This document shows, in pieces, positions 32,092 through 43,113 of a stretch of DNA of 64,000 nucleotides (position 1 is its first letter; each line of letters starts with the position of its first letter). The notes under the pieces are model-generated. The model was not told where the DNA came from, did not search any database, and saw only the letters and a program-made list of their open reading frames with translations. The stretch comes from Macrosoma leucophasiata. Its lineage: Eukaryota; Arthropoda; Insecta; Lepidoptera; Hedylidae. Made by a program: the position numbers and the translations under genes. The stretch spans positions 24,599,001-24,663,000 of the forward strand of contig JAWQUS010000001.1 in the NCBI GenBank assembly GCA_036365455.1, written 5' to 3'.

Positions 32092-32262
32092 ATGCTACTA
32101 CAGCTACGCTGGGAGCCTGGGTTTGATCCTCGGATCGGGGATACTACTGTAAGAAGCTGCCGTTTTTCGAATGTTTCTCAGTGCCACCCTAGGCTTTGAA
32201 TGTGTGGTTGAAAGTGTATTAAAAATACAGGCGTAAAGTTACGTTAAGATATAACAATCTTC
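32092..32262 (+). repeat. SINE C relative
   Basis: The head TAGTAGTAGTATGCTACTAC is rearranged, but the B-box-like GGGTTTGATCCTCGG and the 3' end ACAGGCGTAAAGTTACGTTA are kept. The body differs from the full copy. Confidence 0.6.
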
Positions 32263-32264
32263 AC

Positions 32265-32335
32265 GCTAAGTCTCGTAGGGGGTAGGCAGAGTGTGGAACG
32301 CCAGATATCCCGGTCATGACACACCTCCCGTGAAA
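32265..32335 (-). repeat. LINE D 3' end
   Basis: ATCTTCACGCTAAGTCTCGT followed by GGTAGGCAGAGTGTGGAACG and CCAGATATCCCGG matches the 3' end at 6095-6170. It follows a SINE C copy whose own 3' end is similar. Confidence 0.65.
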
Positions 32336-33185
32336 TATATGTTTTGCATTAGGATTGCCTTCAAAGTATATAAATCATATTTGTGAGCACAAAACTCAAA
32401 ATATACCTACTTAATATTTGACTTGATACTGTACTTAGTGTTAAAAGTTTCTCCGGATGCAAAGCAACTTTTAAAAATACATATCAGATTGAGCATCTGA
32501 ATCTACACAAATAAAATATAAGCATCACCAGAACACGCTAACAGTAAATAGCAAAGTAGCCTCATATCAAATGATAAATGAAAGTTCAAATCACTTCCGC
32601 AGATCCAGAAACTAACTCCCGCAGTAAACTGCTCTACAATATTATACAAGATACACATCATTTAATAAACAAACTTCACTCATAAAGGTTTCATAGCATC
32701 TGTAAACTCCATCCATAAAGTAGTCAGTAATTGCCGTATGTTACATTTGCGACTGTACTGGAAATTTTGCCCCCATTAACGGTTTACGTCCGAGCTTAAT
32801 GCGAACGTGTAGCTGGCATACTAAACGTTGCCATTCGCACTTTACGACACACTAAAGGCATCATAAAAACCGATTTTTCCTCAATCCAGTAACGTTACGA
32901 CTTTCGAACCAATCGCCGACGCTGCGCTGATATTGAAATTACTTTGAAATGGTCCTACGTAACTCGAATGCGCGATAAAAATTAACAACGTATTAAATAA
33001 ATAACCGTTTAACATATATCACCAAAGATACTCTTTAGCGTTGACCCTTTATAAATCGCCTGCGTGTAGGCCGCTTTTCACGTAACCTGTGGAATTAACC
33101 GTAGAATTATCCAGACCTATGATAGACTTATAGCAGAGAATATGTAATAATCGTTGCTTAAATAATTCTAAAGAATTCTGAAGCA
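32336..33185. other. No supported feature
   Basis: A mixed sequence with no frame above background and no repeat recognised. Confidence 0.3.
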
Positions 33186-33282
33186 TGTCAGCGCCATCTA
33201 TTGAGCCATCTATTGAGGTTTTATGTAACTAACTAATACATTTACAATTTAGTTACATAAAACCTAAATAGATGGCGCTGAC
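33186..33282. repeat. Small hairpin repeat, ATAGATGGCGCTG type, copy 2
   Basis: The arms GTCAGCGCCATCTATTGAG and AATAGATGGCGCTGAC, with inner GGTTTTATGTAACTAA / TTAGTTACATAAAACC, pair over about 35 bp. The GCCATCTATTGA motif is duplicated in the left arm. Confidence 0.85.
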
Positions 33283-33404
33283 TTACTAGGCGTATGCCCA
33301 TATTGTGTTTTTATCTTTATTGATATCTATAAAACGTAGTATGAATTCTAGCAGCTCTATCTAAATTAAATGCGTTTATGTAGGTAAACCGCATTCAACT
33401 GTTT

Positions 33405-33600
33405 CAAGCAGTGCTTGAAGTAAGTTTTCAAGTGACCATAACTTCTTTTTCCCTTAACCGATTTTGACGAAACAAAGTTTTGACAACGCTCCTAATTATT
33501 TGTATCTAACCGCGTTCCGATTCCAAGTTATAAGGTACCAGAAAGCCAGACAGACAGACAATAATTCCAAAAATTGTATTTTTGGTTTCTATTACTCTTT
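33405..33600 (+). repeat. Repeat with CAGACAGACAGACA tail
   Basis: AACCGATTTTGACGAAACAA, GCGTTCCGATTCCAAGTTAT and AGCCAGACAGACAGACAATA are the layout of a family F/G type repeat. Confidence 0.4.
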
Positions 33601-33696
33601 TTAATCGCCCGTATCAGTTTTTTGGAAAAAAAAATGTACAGACACTATTTTCACTGTGTTATTATAGTAGTAAGTAGATTACAGAATTTTTACCTT

Positions 33697-33950
33697 TTTA
33701 GATTAGATTAGATTAGATTTTATTGCAAACAATTCACAGTTCATGGTTAGTAATATATAAAAACTTATGGTCTATGTTAGTAGTAGTTATATAAGTACCA
33801 GCTTAGTATTTTTTTTGAATTACATAATTAATTAATAAATGCATCAATTGATTCTATCACCAGACAGTCGGGCAGTACCTATGTAGTATAATTATAAATA
33901 AAATTAAAAATTTAATTATTATTCAATTTCGCATAAATTATGTGCAATTT
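33697..33950 (-). repeat. LINE 3' end with (TAATC) tail
   Basis: On the minus strand ...GTTTGCAATAAAATCTAATC continues in repeated TAATC units, a polyadenylation signal plus microsatellite tail. The coding part is absent. Confidence 0.55.
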
Positions 33951-35071
33951 CTGTCAAACTGTAAAATAGTAATAATGTTTTAATAGTTTTTAGAAAGCGT
34001 CATAATTCTATGGAAATCCATTTGGGTATTCGCATTGGCAATTTAAAAGATTCTAAAATACATTAACTGAATATCTCACAGATCAAAGAATAAGTCTGTT
34101 ACTTAATTTAACGTTGTAAGTAGCGATATTGCTTTATCTTATACATTTTATTTTACTCCCCATATCAAAGTCTTGGAATAAATGCTATTTGTTATTGTAC
34201 AAGGACAAAAGATCCTATTTGATCATACAATCTTTAAACATAAATATTAATAATTTTCAATGTTTTTAGCTTTTACTACTTTGACAGTCAAAGTAGTAAA
34301 AGAAAAAACAGTCAAAGTTTGACTAAATAAGAATTGATGATGTTATCCAAAGCAGACATATAAAATTTCATTTTTAGGGTTCATTCTCAGGCCTCTTCAC
34401 CCCGTATAGGTACATAAATGCTTATTGTCATAGCGTTCAATTTTCTTTTTTTTCTTATTACTATCCCTATCATATCAATCAGGGTTTGCTTTCCTTTAAA
34501 AATTAAAATTTTGGGGTCGTCGACAAGAACATTACACCTTTTTTATTATATCTGAATGAACTCTGTTCTTTGCAAATTAATCTATGCACACGATATATCA
34601 AGCTTCCCGCGAGTGTCTTATTGAATAGTAATAAAAGCGATTTTACAGAAACACCCCCTTTACAAACCCTTGAATCATGAAACTCAAACGAAATCGTACT
34701 TTGAAAGCAATGAAATTAGTTCTAATTTAAATAAATCTCGTTGAATCATAAAACGTGTCGCACACGTCCATATCAAACGCTCTTACAATGTAATGACGCC
34801 AAACTTTGAATCTTAATGCATTTAAAATAAAGTTTACTTAAGCGTCTGATGACGGTCATAAATTGTAACTTTAGATTAGAACGAGTGCACGTTGCTAACC
34901 GATATTGTCTTTGTTATAATTAATGGTATCTTTATAGATGCATATAATTTGGATTCAGTATTAAATATTTGAATTTTCGGATGCCTCAGGGACAATCCTA
35001 GTAGAAATTTGTTTAGCAACGTAAAGTAAAGTTTCGATGGCAACACTTAAATGCACAAATAAAAATAATTA
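33951..35071. other. No gene; one palindrome
   Basis: 34270-34302 is an exact 33-base palindrome with a single central A (half-site CTTTTACTACTTTGAC). Nothing else was supported. Confidence 0.5.
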
Positions 35072-35425
35072 ATAATGCCAACCCATTATACGTCCCACTG
35101 CTGGGCACGAGTCTCTCCCCTTCTAGGGGTGAGGCCTGGAGCTTACTCCACCACGCTGCTCCAATGCGAATTGGTGGAGATACTGGTCAGTGGCCAATCC
35201 GCTGTCGGATGTTTTCCAACCGCCTATAAGGCCTCCGACAAGGTTTTTACGACTGCTATCTATCGATAGCAACCGGGACTGACGGCTTAACGAGCTCTCC
35301 GAAGCACGGAAACGCGCATTTTAATTTGTCACTAGCGGTCACCCATCACACACCCGACCGCGCCCGTAACGCTTAATCGAGTAGATCGCTTATGATCTAC
35401 ACCAGCCGCGGGGCCACGCGTAAAT
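35072..35425 (-). repeat. Family E repeat, near full length
   Basis: On the plus strand: AATAATGCCAACCCATTATA, then CCCACTGCTGGGCACGAG, GCTATCTATCGATAGCAACC and CACCAGCCGCGGGGCCACGC. The element is oriented minus, with its ATT tail at 35065-35075. Confidence 0.85.
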
Positions 35426-35504
35426 GCACAAGCGAGATATTAAATTGAATTATAGGTAGGGGATAGATATCTTCTTCTATATTTTTACATAATATTATGT
35501 ACAA

Positions 35505-35617
35505 CGTAAAAAATGTTGTTTTGGTATATGTACCGTGTATGTACACATATGTATATAGTAAAAAGAGGATATTTTTATATTACAAACGGACACTCCAATT
35601 TTATTTATTTGTATAGA
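35505..35617 (-). repeat. Helitron-like repeat G, 5' part
   Basis: On the minus strand it starts A|TCTATACAAATAAATAAAAT and reaches the GGTACATATACCAAAAC block, then stops. Confidence 0.7.
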
Positions 35618-35734
35618 TGTATATAAAACAGGTGATCAAGAAATTTTGGAGTTATTTATGCCTCTCTTAGGATACCGGTAAAAAAGCATAAAAATCCAGA
35701 CTAGGCAACATAACGGACATAGAATAGAACTAAT

Positions 35735-35949
35735 CTATACTATATATTATATTTTTTAATATTATAAAGCTGAAGAGTTTGTTGTTTGTTTGCTTGAACG
35801 CGCTAATCTCAAGAACTACTAATCCGATTTGAAAAGTTTTTTCAGTGTTCAATAGTGTCCATTTATCGAGAAAGGCTATTGGCTATATATCTTCACGCTA
35901 TGACTAAAAGGAACGGAGAAGCGCGGGCGAAGCCCGGGCGGGCCGCTAG
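35735..35949 (+). mobile_element. Helitron-like repeat H, copy 2 (215 bp)
   Basis: It begins A|TCTATACTATATATT and ends GGCGGGCCGCTAG|T, so TC...CTAG lies between A and T as in Helitron insertions. A GC-rich GCCCGGGCGGGC precedes the terminus and could form the expected hairpin. No Rep/helicase is encoded. Confidence 0.7.
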
Positions 35950-36934
35950 TTAATTAATAATTTTGGTTCATTACGCACGAATGATGCTCCAAACATATTT
36001 AATCACGAACAAGTGTTTCGCTTTCGGTTTAGTCTATTTATAGCGAATTAATTGAATACCTAGTATAGATAACTTGATCAGTAATCAATGGAAGGATGTA
36101 CGCAGCGCTGGTCTAGACGGATTCAAGCGTTTACAGATATCGTCGTCTGTAAAAGGACAAATTATATCGGATAGTCGTGGAATACTTGGTAAATATATTA
36201 AGTTTCGGTAAATGAATATGGCTGGTACTATTTTAGGATCATTAAAAGGCGACGGCTAGCATAAGAAATCACTGCTTTTGTAATTTTGTTCAAATAGATG
36301 AACTGGTCGGGTATATTTTTTTCATTCCGCAAATTTTGAAGACTTTTGAACTCAAATATCATATCGTTGTCAACTGATGTAATAAACGTACAGAAAATAT
36401 ATTTCTCGTTTTGAAATAAACAACTCATTCTCTGAGCAACATATAATATATAATATTCATTTATTTTTACTATCCCAAATGAGGACCCAGATAAATGGTT
36501 TCGTTGAAACGAAGCCAAAAACAAGATATTGGTTTGAAAATTCCATCATACATCGGTTATCAAATTAAAACCTTATAGGTGCATCGTTTAATCGTCTACA
36601 TAGTTTTTAGAGTTTTGTACCTTAGAAGTTCTGTACCGGAAGACATTAAAGAATTTGATGATACGTATCTTTTTTGACCGGAATTTTTTTTTTATTCATA
36701 TCTATTAAAACATTTCTTTTATATTTAATTTAAATAAAATAATCAACTTATCACTGTAGGCATCGACGACACAACACAGACTGTAGATAACTTCTAATAA
36801 GGACATTTCAAAAGCTTCTCTTTAAAGACCTAATTTTGAATATTTTTTTAAACTTAACGTTCGTTTGATGAGTTAACAGCAGCAACAGTACCAATAGTCA
36901 TGATAAGTCATCGCGAAACAAAATGAAATCAAAA
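35950..36934. other. No supported feature
   Basis: AT-rich. The 98-codon minus frame at 36228-36524 has no recognised family. Confidence 0.3.
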
Positions 36935-37000
36935 TATACGCGAGAAAAATCCGAAAACTGGTTTTTATTTCAATGATTGTAGCTCGCGATAAGCTAAGAA
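36935..37000. repeat. Family K fragment
   Basis: ATATACGCGAGAAAAATCCG, then TTTTTATTTCAATGATTGTA and GCTCGCGATAAGC, matches the right arm and flank of 15564-15650. Confidence 0.6.
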
Positions 37001-37034
37001 CATACTATGACATCAAAAGTTTTCCACAACTGAC

Positions 37035-37195
37035 TTCAGAGTGCCTAGTGCGAGAATTTATTTATTCTTACGCGAATTCGATCGCTCTATCGCGCGCGAT
37101 AGAGCGAACACTCCGCGGGGTTATCAGAGTGCCTAGTGCGAGATTTCCGATCCCGATTTTCAATCGCGATCGCGTAAGAGTTAACTTCAATTCCA
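37035..37195. repeat. Palindrome between direct repeats
   Basis: TCAGAGTGCCTAGTGCGAGA occurs at about 37036 and 37124. Between them 37082-37107 is a perfect 26-bp palindrome centred on CGCGCG. TTACGCGAATTCGATCG and CGATCGCGTAA form an outer inverted pair. Confidence 0.8.
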
Positions 37196-37211
37196 CACAA
37201 ATCTGCGTTTT

Positions 37212-37440
37212 TACCTATGCAGTTCACGTTGATGTTAAGTGATGACTGCAGCCTATAAACAACAAAGACCAAGGTCAAAATGCAGATGTGTTACCACTCC
37301 TGAGGCCTAAGGTGTTATGCCTCTGCGCCAGAAATTACAGGGCCATATTTTACCACCTGACCGAAACACGATAGTGCTGAACACTACCATTTAGTGGCAA
37401 GTATATTAGGTAATGCGGTGGTGCCTACCCCCTTGCGTTT
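37212..37440 (-). repeat. Family A repeat, near full length
   Basis: The minus-strand copy runs from GTTCACGTTGATGTTAAGTG to GCGGTGGTGCCTAC. The poly-A end is lost. Confidence 0.85.
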
Positions 37441-37613
37441 CATCGTGTCATGATCGCACCAGTATGTAGGACCAGGCGGCTGCGACGTCAGGCCCAGGCC
37501 AAAGCAACGACGCGATCGTGGTTACCATCGCCAATATTATTCTGTTTAATCAATTGTAAGCGGCGCGCGGGGGAATAGCTGAGGGAGAGAAAAGAATATG
37601 CCCTAAAAATATA

Positions 37614-37642
37614 TTAGGTTGGGGAAAAAGTTTCTTCGCATT
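37614..37642 (+). repeat. mariner left terminal inverted repeat
   Basis: This pairs with 38863-38891 with about three mismatches, reaching TTCGCATT on the inner side. It is the transposase binding end. Confidence 0.9.
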
Positions 37643-37690
37643 TTTTAAGATAATTCAAAACATTTTTTAATATAGTTTATTTAAATTTAT

Positions 37691-38709
37691 CTAAAGTATG
37701 TATGTACCATTTTGTTCGATAATCTTTTGCCATCTTGTAGGTAGGGACATGATCCCATTGCTATAAAAATTTTGGGACTTCTCATCAAAATACCGCGACA
37801 AGTGAATTTGGCAGTCCTCTCGTGATGTTAACCTAACATTGCATAAAGAATTCTGAAGAGACCGAAACAGGTGGAAATCTGAAGGTGCAAGGTCAGGACT
37901 TTACGGCGGATGCATTAACACCTCCCAGCCAAACTGTCTTAATTTTTGCTGAGTGGCTATAGATGTGTGAGGTCTAGCGTTATCATGATGAAACACCACA
38001 CCCCTTCTGTTGATCAATTCCGGCCGCTTTCTCTCAACTTCTAGCTTTAATCTCATCAGTTGTTCGCAGTAGAGTTCAGAATCGATAGTCCTGCCTGGTG
38101 GTAATAGCTCATAATGAATAATGCCCTTCCAATCCCACCACACACACAACATCACCTTATTGCGAGTTAACCCGGGTTTCGCCACAGTCTGTGAAGCCTG
38201 ACCGGCCTTTGACCACGACTTTTTTCGCACGTTCTTGTCGTACGTGATCAACTTTTCATCACCAGCTTCTTCAAAAATGATTCGGTTTCATTACGTCGTA
38301 ATAAAGAATCACAAATGAGTACACGGTTCATTAGGTTTCTTTCAGTGAGCTCGTGAGGTACCCAAATATCGAGCTTTTTTTTGTACCCAACTTTTTTCAA
38401 ATGCGTCAAATCTGTTTTGTGATCAATTCTCAGTTCTTCAGCTACGTCATAACAACTGATATGTCGATCTTGCTGCACTTTTTCAAAAATGGCATCCATT
38501 TTATCCGTAATAGGGTGACCAGAGCGAGGTGCATCTTTGACATCAAAATTTCCGGATTGAAAACGCTTAAACCAAATTTGTGCTACTCTCACAGACACTG
38601 CACTAGGTCCATAAACATCGCAAATTTTTTTCGCGGCTTGCGTTCCATTTTTACCTTTTTTGTAGTAAAATTTTTAAATGTATCGAATTTCTTCATTAGA
38701 TTCACTCAT
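37691..38709 (-). pseudogene. mariner transposase, inactivated
   Basis: A mariner transposase cuts and pastes its own element at TA sites. From the ATG at 38709 the frame has a premature TAA at 38676-38674 after eleven codons. The N-terminal DNA-binding part continues through VAQIWFKRFQSGNFDVKDAP and WVPHELTERNLMNR, typical of the family. Near 38255 the frame shifts at GATGAAAAG, just where the first catalytic D (TGDE in relatives) should be, with bases missing. The second frame carries WWDWKG (second D) and HHDNARPHTS. A TAA at about 37908-37906 then replaces the Y before SPDLAPSDFHLF (third D), and the frame ends with TAG at 37693-37691. There are thus two nonsense codons and one small deletion, and the copy cannot be autonomous. 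The ends may still be movable by a related transposase. Confidence 0.92.
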
Positions 38710-38862
38710 CTTGACAGTACGAAAAACAAATGAAAATCATACATTTGCCTAATTTGAATTTGGAATTATGTTCTTTAAAATTTTAACTTTCAATGATACC
38801 AAAACCAGCCAGATACAAATACTACAGCCAAAGAGATTTTATTACAAGTTCATACATACTAT

Positions 38863-38891
38863 AATGCGAAAAGACTTTTTCCCCAACCTAT
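38863..38891 (-). repeat. mariner right terminal inverted repeat
   Basis: Inverse of the left end. The outermost base is changed (T instead of A on the plus strand). Confidence 0.9.
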
Positions 38892-38899
38892 TATAATAT

Positions 38900-39165
38900 A
38901 TACTCAACAAAAAAAAAAAAAACTAAAAATCAAACAAAAAGTGTTAAAAATCTCAGTAAAAAAAGGAAAAAAAAGTGTATTAGGCCTACCTTAGCTAGTT
39001 TTCCCTGCGTGCCAGCATCCCGTTAACGACCACGCCCCCGATGCTTCAGGGCCAGCCCGGGGAATGAGGAAATCCTCGACCCTCGAACCATCACCCCCCC
39101 CCCCCTCTGTTACGCTTCACGTGCTGAGGGAGGGATGATGATTTGTCAGTCAGTCAGTATGTAAC
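38900..39165 (+). repeat. LINE 3' untranslated-like stretch
   Basis: An A-run, then a GC-rich block (CCACGCCCCCGATGCTTCAG), a run of 12 C at 39094-39105, and an end GATGATTTGTCAGTCAGTCA. The repeated CAGT tail suggests a non-LTR element end. Confidence 0.4.
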
Positions 39166-39169
39166 TGTA

Positions 39170-39420
39170 GAGTTTGAAGTGTCGGAGCTCGTCTACGAGT
39201 ATCTACCGCAAAATGGTAGTGTTCAGCACAATAGTTTTCCAATTAAATAACGATAGACCCGTAATTTCTGTCACTAAGGCAATACAACTAAAACCACAGG
39301 GGCAACGAATCTGTAACTTTGAACCCTTGAAGCCTAGAACCCCTGTTTTTTGTGTAGATGCAGCTACAGTATTTATTTATCATCCATATGAACTGCTTGA
39401 TTGCTCGCCGCTCCTTATGT
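39170..39420 (+). repeat. Family A repeat, strongly diverged
   Basis: GTGTCGGAGCTCG, AAAATGGTAGTGTTCAGCAC, CCGTAATTTCTGTCACTAAG and ATCCATATGAACTGCTTGAT lie in family order with many changes, an old copy. Confidence 0.65.
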
Positions 39421-39557
39421 TAAACCTACTACGAGAAAAAAAAAATGTAGTCTGTAAATGACATCGTGGAACTCAAAAAATAACCCGTTGACCTCATTCT
39501 ACACAAAAAACAGATAAAGATTTTAGATTGATGAATTTAGATTTTATTTTTATTTTA

Positions 39558-39846
39558 ACTGCCTCAGTAGTGTAGTGGTAGCAGGCCACTACTACTACGC
39601 TGGGGGTCCTGGATTCGATTCCCGGGTCGGGGGATATTAGAGATAACGGTTTAAAATCCTTTATCTCTGCTTCTATTGGGATTTTTCCATTTTCTGGAAG
39701 TTTCCCAGTACACTGGAGTTTGGTAATGTGCCCGGAGATGGCAACAGGTTCGCCACCTGTTACATGGGCCAAAACGTAACCGGCGAGTCGTGGGTACCTT
39801 CAGCGTAGTAGTAGTGGCCTGCTACCACTAGGCTACTGAGGCAGAT
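39558..39846 (+). repeat. SINE C plus inverted head fragment
   Basis: 39558-39795 is a plus copy from CTGCCTCAGTAGTGTAGTGG (A-box), GGATTCGATTCCCGGG (B-box) to CGTAACCGGCGAGTCGTGGG. It then joins 39797-39846, the same head in reverse (CAGCGTAGTAGTAGTGGCCT...GAGGCAG). The two heads can pair. Confidence 0.85.
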
Positions 39847-40216
39847 ACACATATTAATCTTTTTAAAAAAAATGGTAAATACACTATGTTTTGTTATACA
39901 AAACACCGTTATGTCGGCAAAGGTAGACTTTTCCATTTCTTTTTTTTATATTTTTGTACCCTATGTATTGTGTCCACCATGCAACGGAATGCTGATACGT
40001 AGCAGTATATGTAAAATACCTCATATGTATTGACATAGATACATAAAATATAAACAAATTATAATTTATCGCAAAGACGATAAACAAAGCCTTGAATATC
40101 TAGACGTCATGGCAACGACTCTCATGAAGTACTGCTAGGTAACGTCTCCAGGGAGCCCTCATACATTTTATTTGTTTCACATAATAATGGTTATAAAAAT
40201 AAAATATGGGCTCACA
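39847..40216. other. No supported feature
   Basis: AT-rich; no repeat or frame identified. Confidence 0.3.
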
Positions 40217-40857
40217 ATAAAAAACCGGTCAAGTGCGTGTTGGGCCACGCGCAGTGTAGGGTTCCGTAGTTATAGAGTACGAGATGTAATTAAAAAATAA
40301 ATAAATATTTTCTATGGAGTCGTTCGAAATTTTCTAGTAAAATACATTTGGTCGACTATTACTCACAAACTTGCAGGGCCAACTTAGGTGTGATACTTTT
40401 TCCTTTTAATTTCGTTATATGTAGCTACTATTGCCGTAACGTTTGAATTTCTAACAACAACCGTTTGGTCTGTAGGGGGGGGGACACTTGAGTCTAACGA
40501 AAATTGGCATTTTAAAGCTTAATAAGTCACAAACAGTTAACTAAATCGAAAAATGATGTTCACACTTCTATAATATTTTTAAAAGACCTATCTAACGATA
40601 CCCCACACTATATGAAAATCGAAAATCAAAAAAATATCCGCGCGTTGCTTGTAGGGGAGGTTACCCTAAAAATATTTTTTCTCACGTTTTTATTCTACCA
40701 CTTTGTCGGCGTAATTAAGGTGTATACTTGTGCCAAATTTTAAGTCTCTAGTACTTATAGTTTTTGCGCTAAACCGCGGACAGACAGGCAGACACACAGA
40801 CAGACGGACATGGCGAAACTATAAGGGTTCCTTGTTTACTACGGAACCCTAAAAAGC
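40217..40857 (+). repeat. Family F repeat, long copy (~640 bp)
   Basis: It starts ACCGGTCAAGTGCGTGTTGG and ends in CTACGGAACCCTAAAAA. TAGGGTTCCGTAGT (40257-40270) and ACTACGGAACCCTA (40838-40851) are inverted. The tail end has CAGACAGGCAGACACACAGA. This is the most complete F copy, non-coding. Confidence 0.7.
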
Positions 40858-41119
40858 CTATTATTTCATACTGATTGTGTGCCGTTTTATTATTTTATCA
40901 ATAGGCACTAAAACCGAATTGCCGTATAAAATATCTCTATATTAAATATTCATATGAGCGTATTACAAATAAATATAATTTGTTTTGATCATTCGATTGA
41001 AATTATTTACAAATATTAATTTATGGAAATCCATAACGAAGTCTGGAGCAAAGTTTTATCTATTGAAACACTAGATTTTAATGTGACCTCGTCTACACGT
41101 AGACATCATTTATCTAAAC

Positions 41120-41395
41120 TACTTTACTGGTGGTAGAGCTCCAGTGACGGAGCTCGCGGGCGTAGGCCCCACCGCATTACCTAATATACTTGCCGCTAAA
41201 TGGTAGTGTTCAGCACTATCGTGTTCCGGTCAGGTGGTAATGTGCGGCCCTGTAATTTCATTTTTTACTCAGGAGTGGTAACGCATCTACATTTTGATCT
41301 TGGTCTTTCTGTGGGTGTCTATACGTTGCAGTCATCACTTAACACCAATGTGAACTGCATACTTGTTTACCAGTTAATTACGTTTGCTGCGGCCG
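41120..41395 (+). repeat. Family A repeat, near full length
   Basis: It runs from TTTACTGGTGGTAGAGCTCC to AACTGCATACTTGTTTACCA. The CATTTTTTACT stretch replaces 'CCGGCACAGAGGCATAACACC'-region sequence, and the 3' poly-A is lost. Confidence 0.85.
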
Positions 41396-41959
41396 GAGGT
41401 CCGAAAAAAAAACAATTTACTTATACTTAATTTATTTAAAATAAAAACTTATTACAATTTAATTACTAATTCTAAACCTATGCTGATGACCAAATACGAT
41501 ATTTGAATGAATGTTCTAATAATGTTGCGAAATAAAGTAAACTATAGTCATCACTAAATTTGGGTCACGAAACATTGCACTGCTGCTGCGTCATCTCTAT
41601 ACCTAGGGTTGGCATATCTAATTAGTTCCATTACATTAAAAAAAAATATTGTCGTAATGGAATGCCTTAACGCAAGCCATAATGTTTTTCAAAATCTTTC
41701 CAAATAAGACTTTTTCGCTACCTTAATATGATACCCACTGACGTGATGATGGACATTCTTTGGTTGATGGTTCATGTTAACTGTTACTACGAGTATTATT
41801 ATTACGGTCTAGCCAAAAGACGTGCACTGCTGGATAAAGATACCCCTATTGCATCATCCATACATGTATTATTATATGACTTCGCTTGGCATGTGTGTTG
41901 GCGATCGCAGTGGCGGTAGTTTTGTCGCGCGGCACTAATGCTCATACCACGTTATTGCA
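41396..41959. other. No supported feature
   Basis: A 63-codon frame at 41728-41919 has no recognised family. Confidence 0.3.
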
Positions 41960-42200
41960 TTGACTGCCGCTCTATTAGAATGGTTCTGTTGACGGACTGT
42001 ACAAGCGGAGGAATTCTCCTAAGGCCAGCTCCACTCGATGGGCCGAACGTTGGCGCCAACGCTACACGTCCAACGTGTGGATCTAGAAAATAGCATTGGC
42101 ACCAACGATGGAGTGAGCGATGTGCGCTGGCGATTGGCTGGCGCGTGTCAGCAGCCAACGTTGGAACCAACGGGTGGATCCGGCGTTAAAAAAAACAAAT
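41960..42200. repeat. CCAACGTTGG-rich palindromic patch
   Basis: GAACGTTGGCGCCAACGC, CCAACGTTGGAACCAACG and similar self-complementary pieces recur four times in 140 bases. It may be a MITE, but no terminal repeat or target duplication was fixed. Confidence 0.45.
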
Positions 42201-42814
42201 GAAATATCATCGTTCTTTAAATATTGTTTTTTAAAACTTTGAACCAAATGTTGATAAACCGCTGTTTTTCTATCATAAAAAACACACATTAAGCTGCTCT
42301 ACTGAAAGAACTTTCTTATTATCGAGACTTGTACGTACTTGTATTTTATTTTAAACCTTGATTTTCCAAAACAAAATACAGAAATGAAGCTATGAAAAAC
42401 AATGTATCACAACGAAGCTTTCGATATAAGAGCTTGTCAATAACACGAGTGTGAAAACAATATTTCGCATTGAAATTGTTTGATTTACAGCTCTCCATCA
42501 TTCATGATATTTCAGTAACACTGGTTTACACCAGTATACCTACGCAGTTTTTTAATTTAGATTTCGTATTTTTTAGATGAAAAAATAAAATACTCGTGAC
42601 ATTTCAGAATTTTTGCGAAGTTTTATTAAAATTGTTACAGCCTAACCATCATCCGGCAAGAGGTCCAAAGGTGGCAAGAAAAACCTACCCTAAAGAAACT
42701 CACAATAATTTTTGCACAAGCTTTTTTTGGGGGTACTTTCCCTACACCTAAATTGTATGTACTTTTTTTCACCTACCCTATATTTTAAGTTGTCGTTAGA
42801 TAGGTTTTTAAAAC
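42201..42814. other. No supported feature
   Basis: AT-rich DNA only. Confidence 0.3.
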
Positions 42815-43113
42815 ATGACGAGTATTGTAATATAAAAATAACCGCATTTTACTAAATGCATATGTATACACGGTACGTTTTTTACAATTTTTGTCTGTCT
42901 GTCTGTTTGTCTGTCTGATTGTCTGTCTGTCTGTCTGTTTGTTCCCGCTAATCTCGGGAACGGCTGGACCGATTTTGACGGGACTTTCACTGGTAGATAG
43001 CTTATGTAATAAGGAGTAACTTGGCTACTTTTATACTAGCTGCACCCACTTCGTCCGGGTACATACTGAACAATCATAAATTCTCACGCGGATGAAGTCG
43101 CGGGCACAGCTAG
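42815..43113 (+). repeat. Helitron-like repeat G, copy
   Basis: AACCGCATTTTACTAAATGC, a long (TGTC) run at 42893-42941, GGAACGGCTGGACCGATTTT and the end GATGAAGTCGCGGGCACAGC with TAG|T. The 5' TC terminus is not recognisable. Confidence 0.75.

Larger units (their letters stand above)
37614..38891 (-). mobile_element. mariner element, defective (1278 bp)
   Basis: Terminal inverted repeats: TTAGGTTGGGGAAAAAGTTT on the left and ATAGGTTGGGGAAAAAGTCT on the reversed right, with TA target sites at 37612-37613 and 38892-38893. The length is that of a full mariner. The ends resemble those of the cecropia/Hsmar1 group from memory. The transposase gene is broken. Confidence 0.93.

Noticed and set aside
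42083..42289. Gene around the CCAACGTTGG patch
   Set aside because: Repeated palindromes explain the open frames better than coding does.
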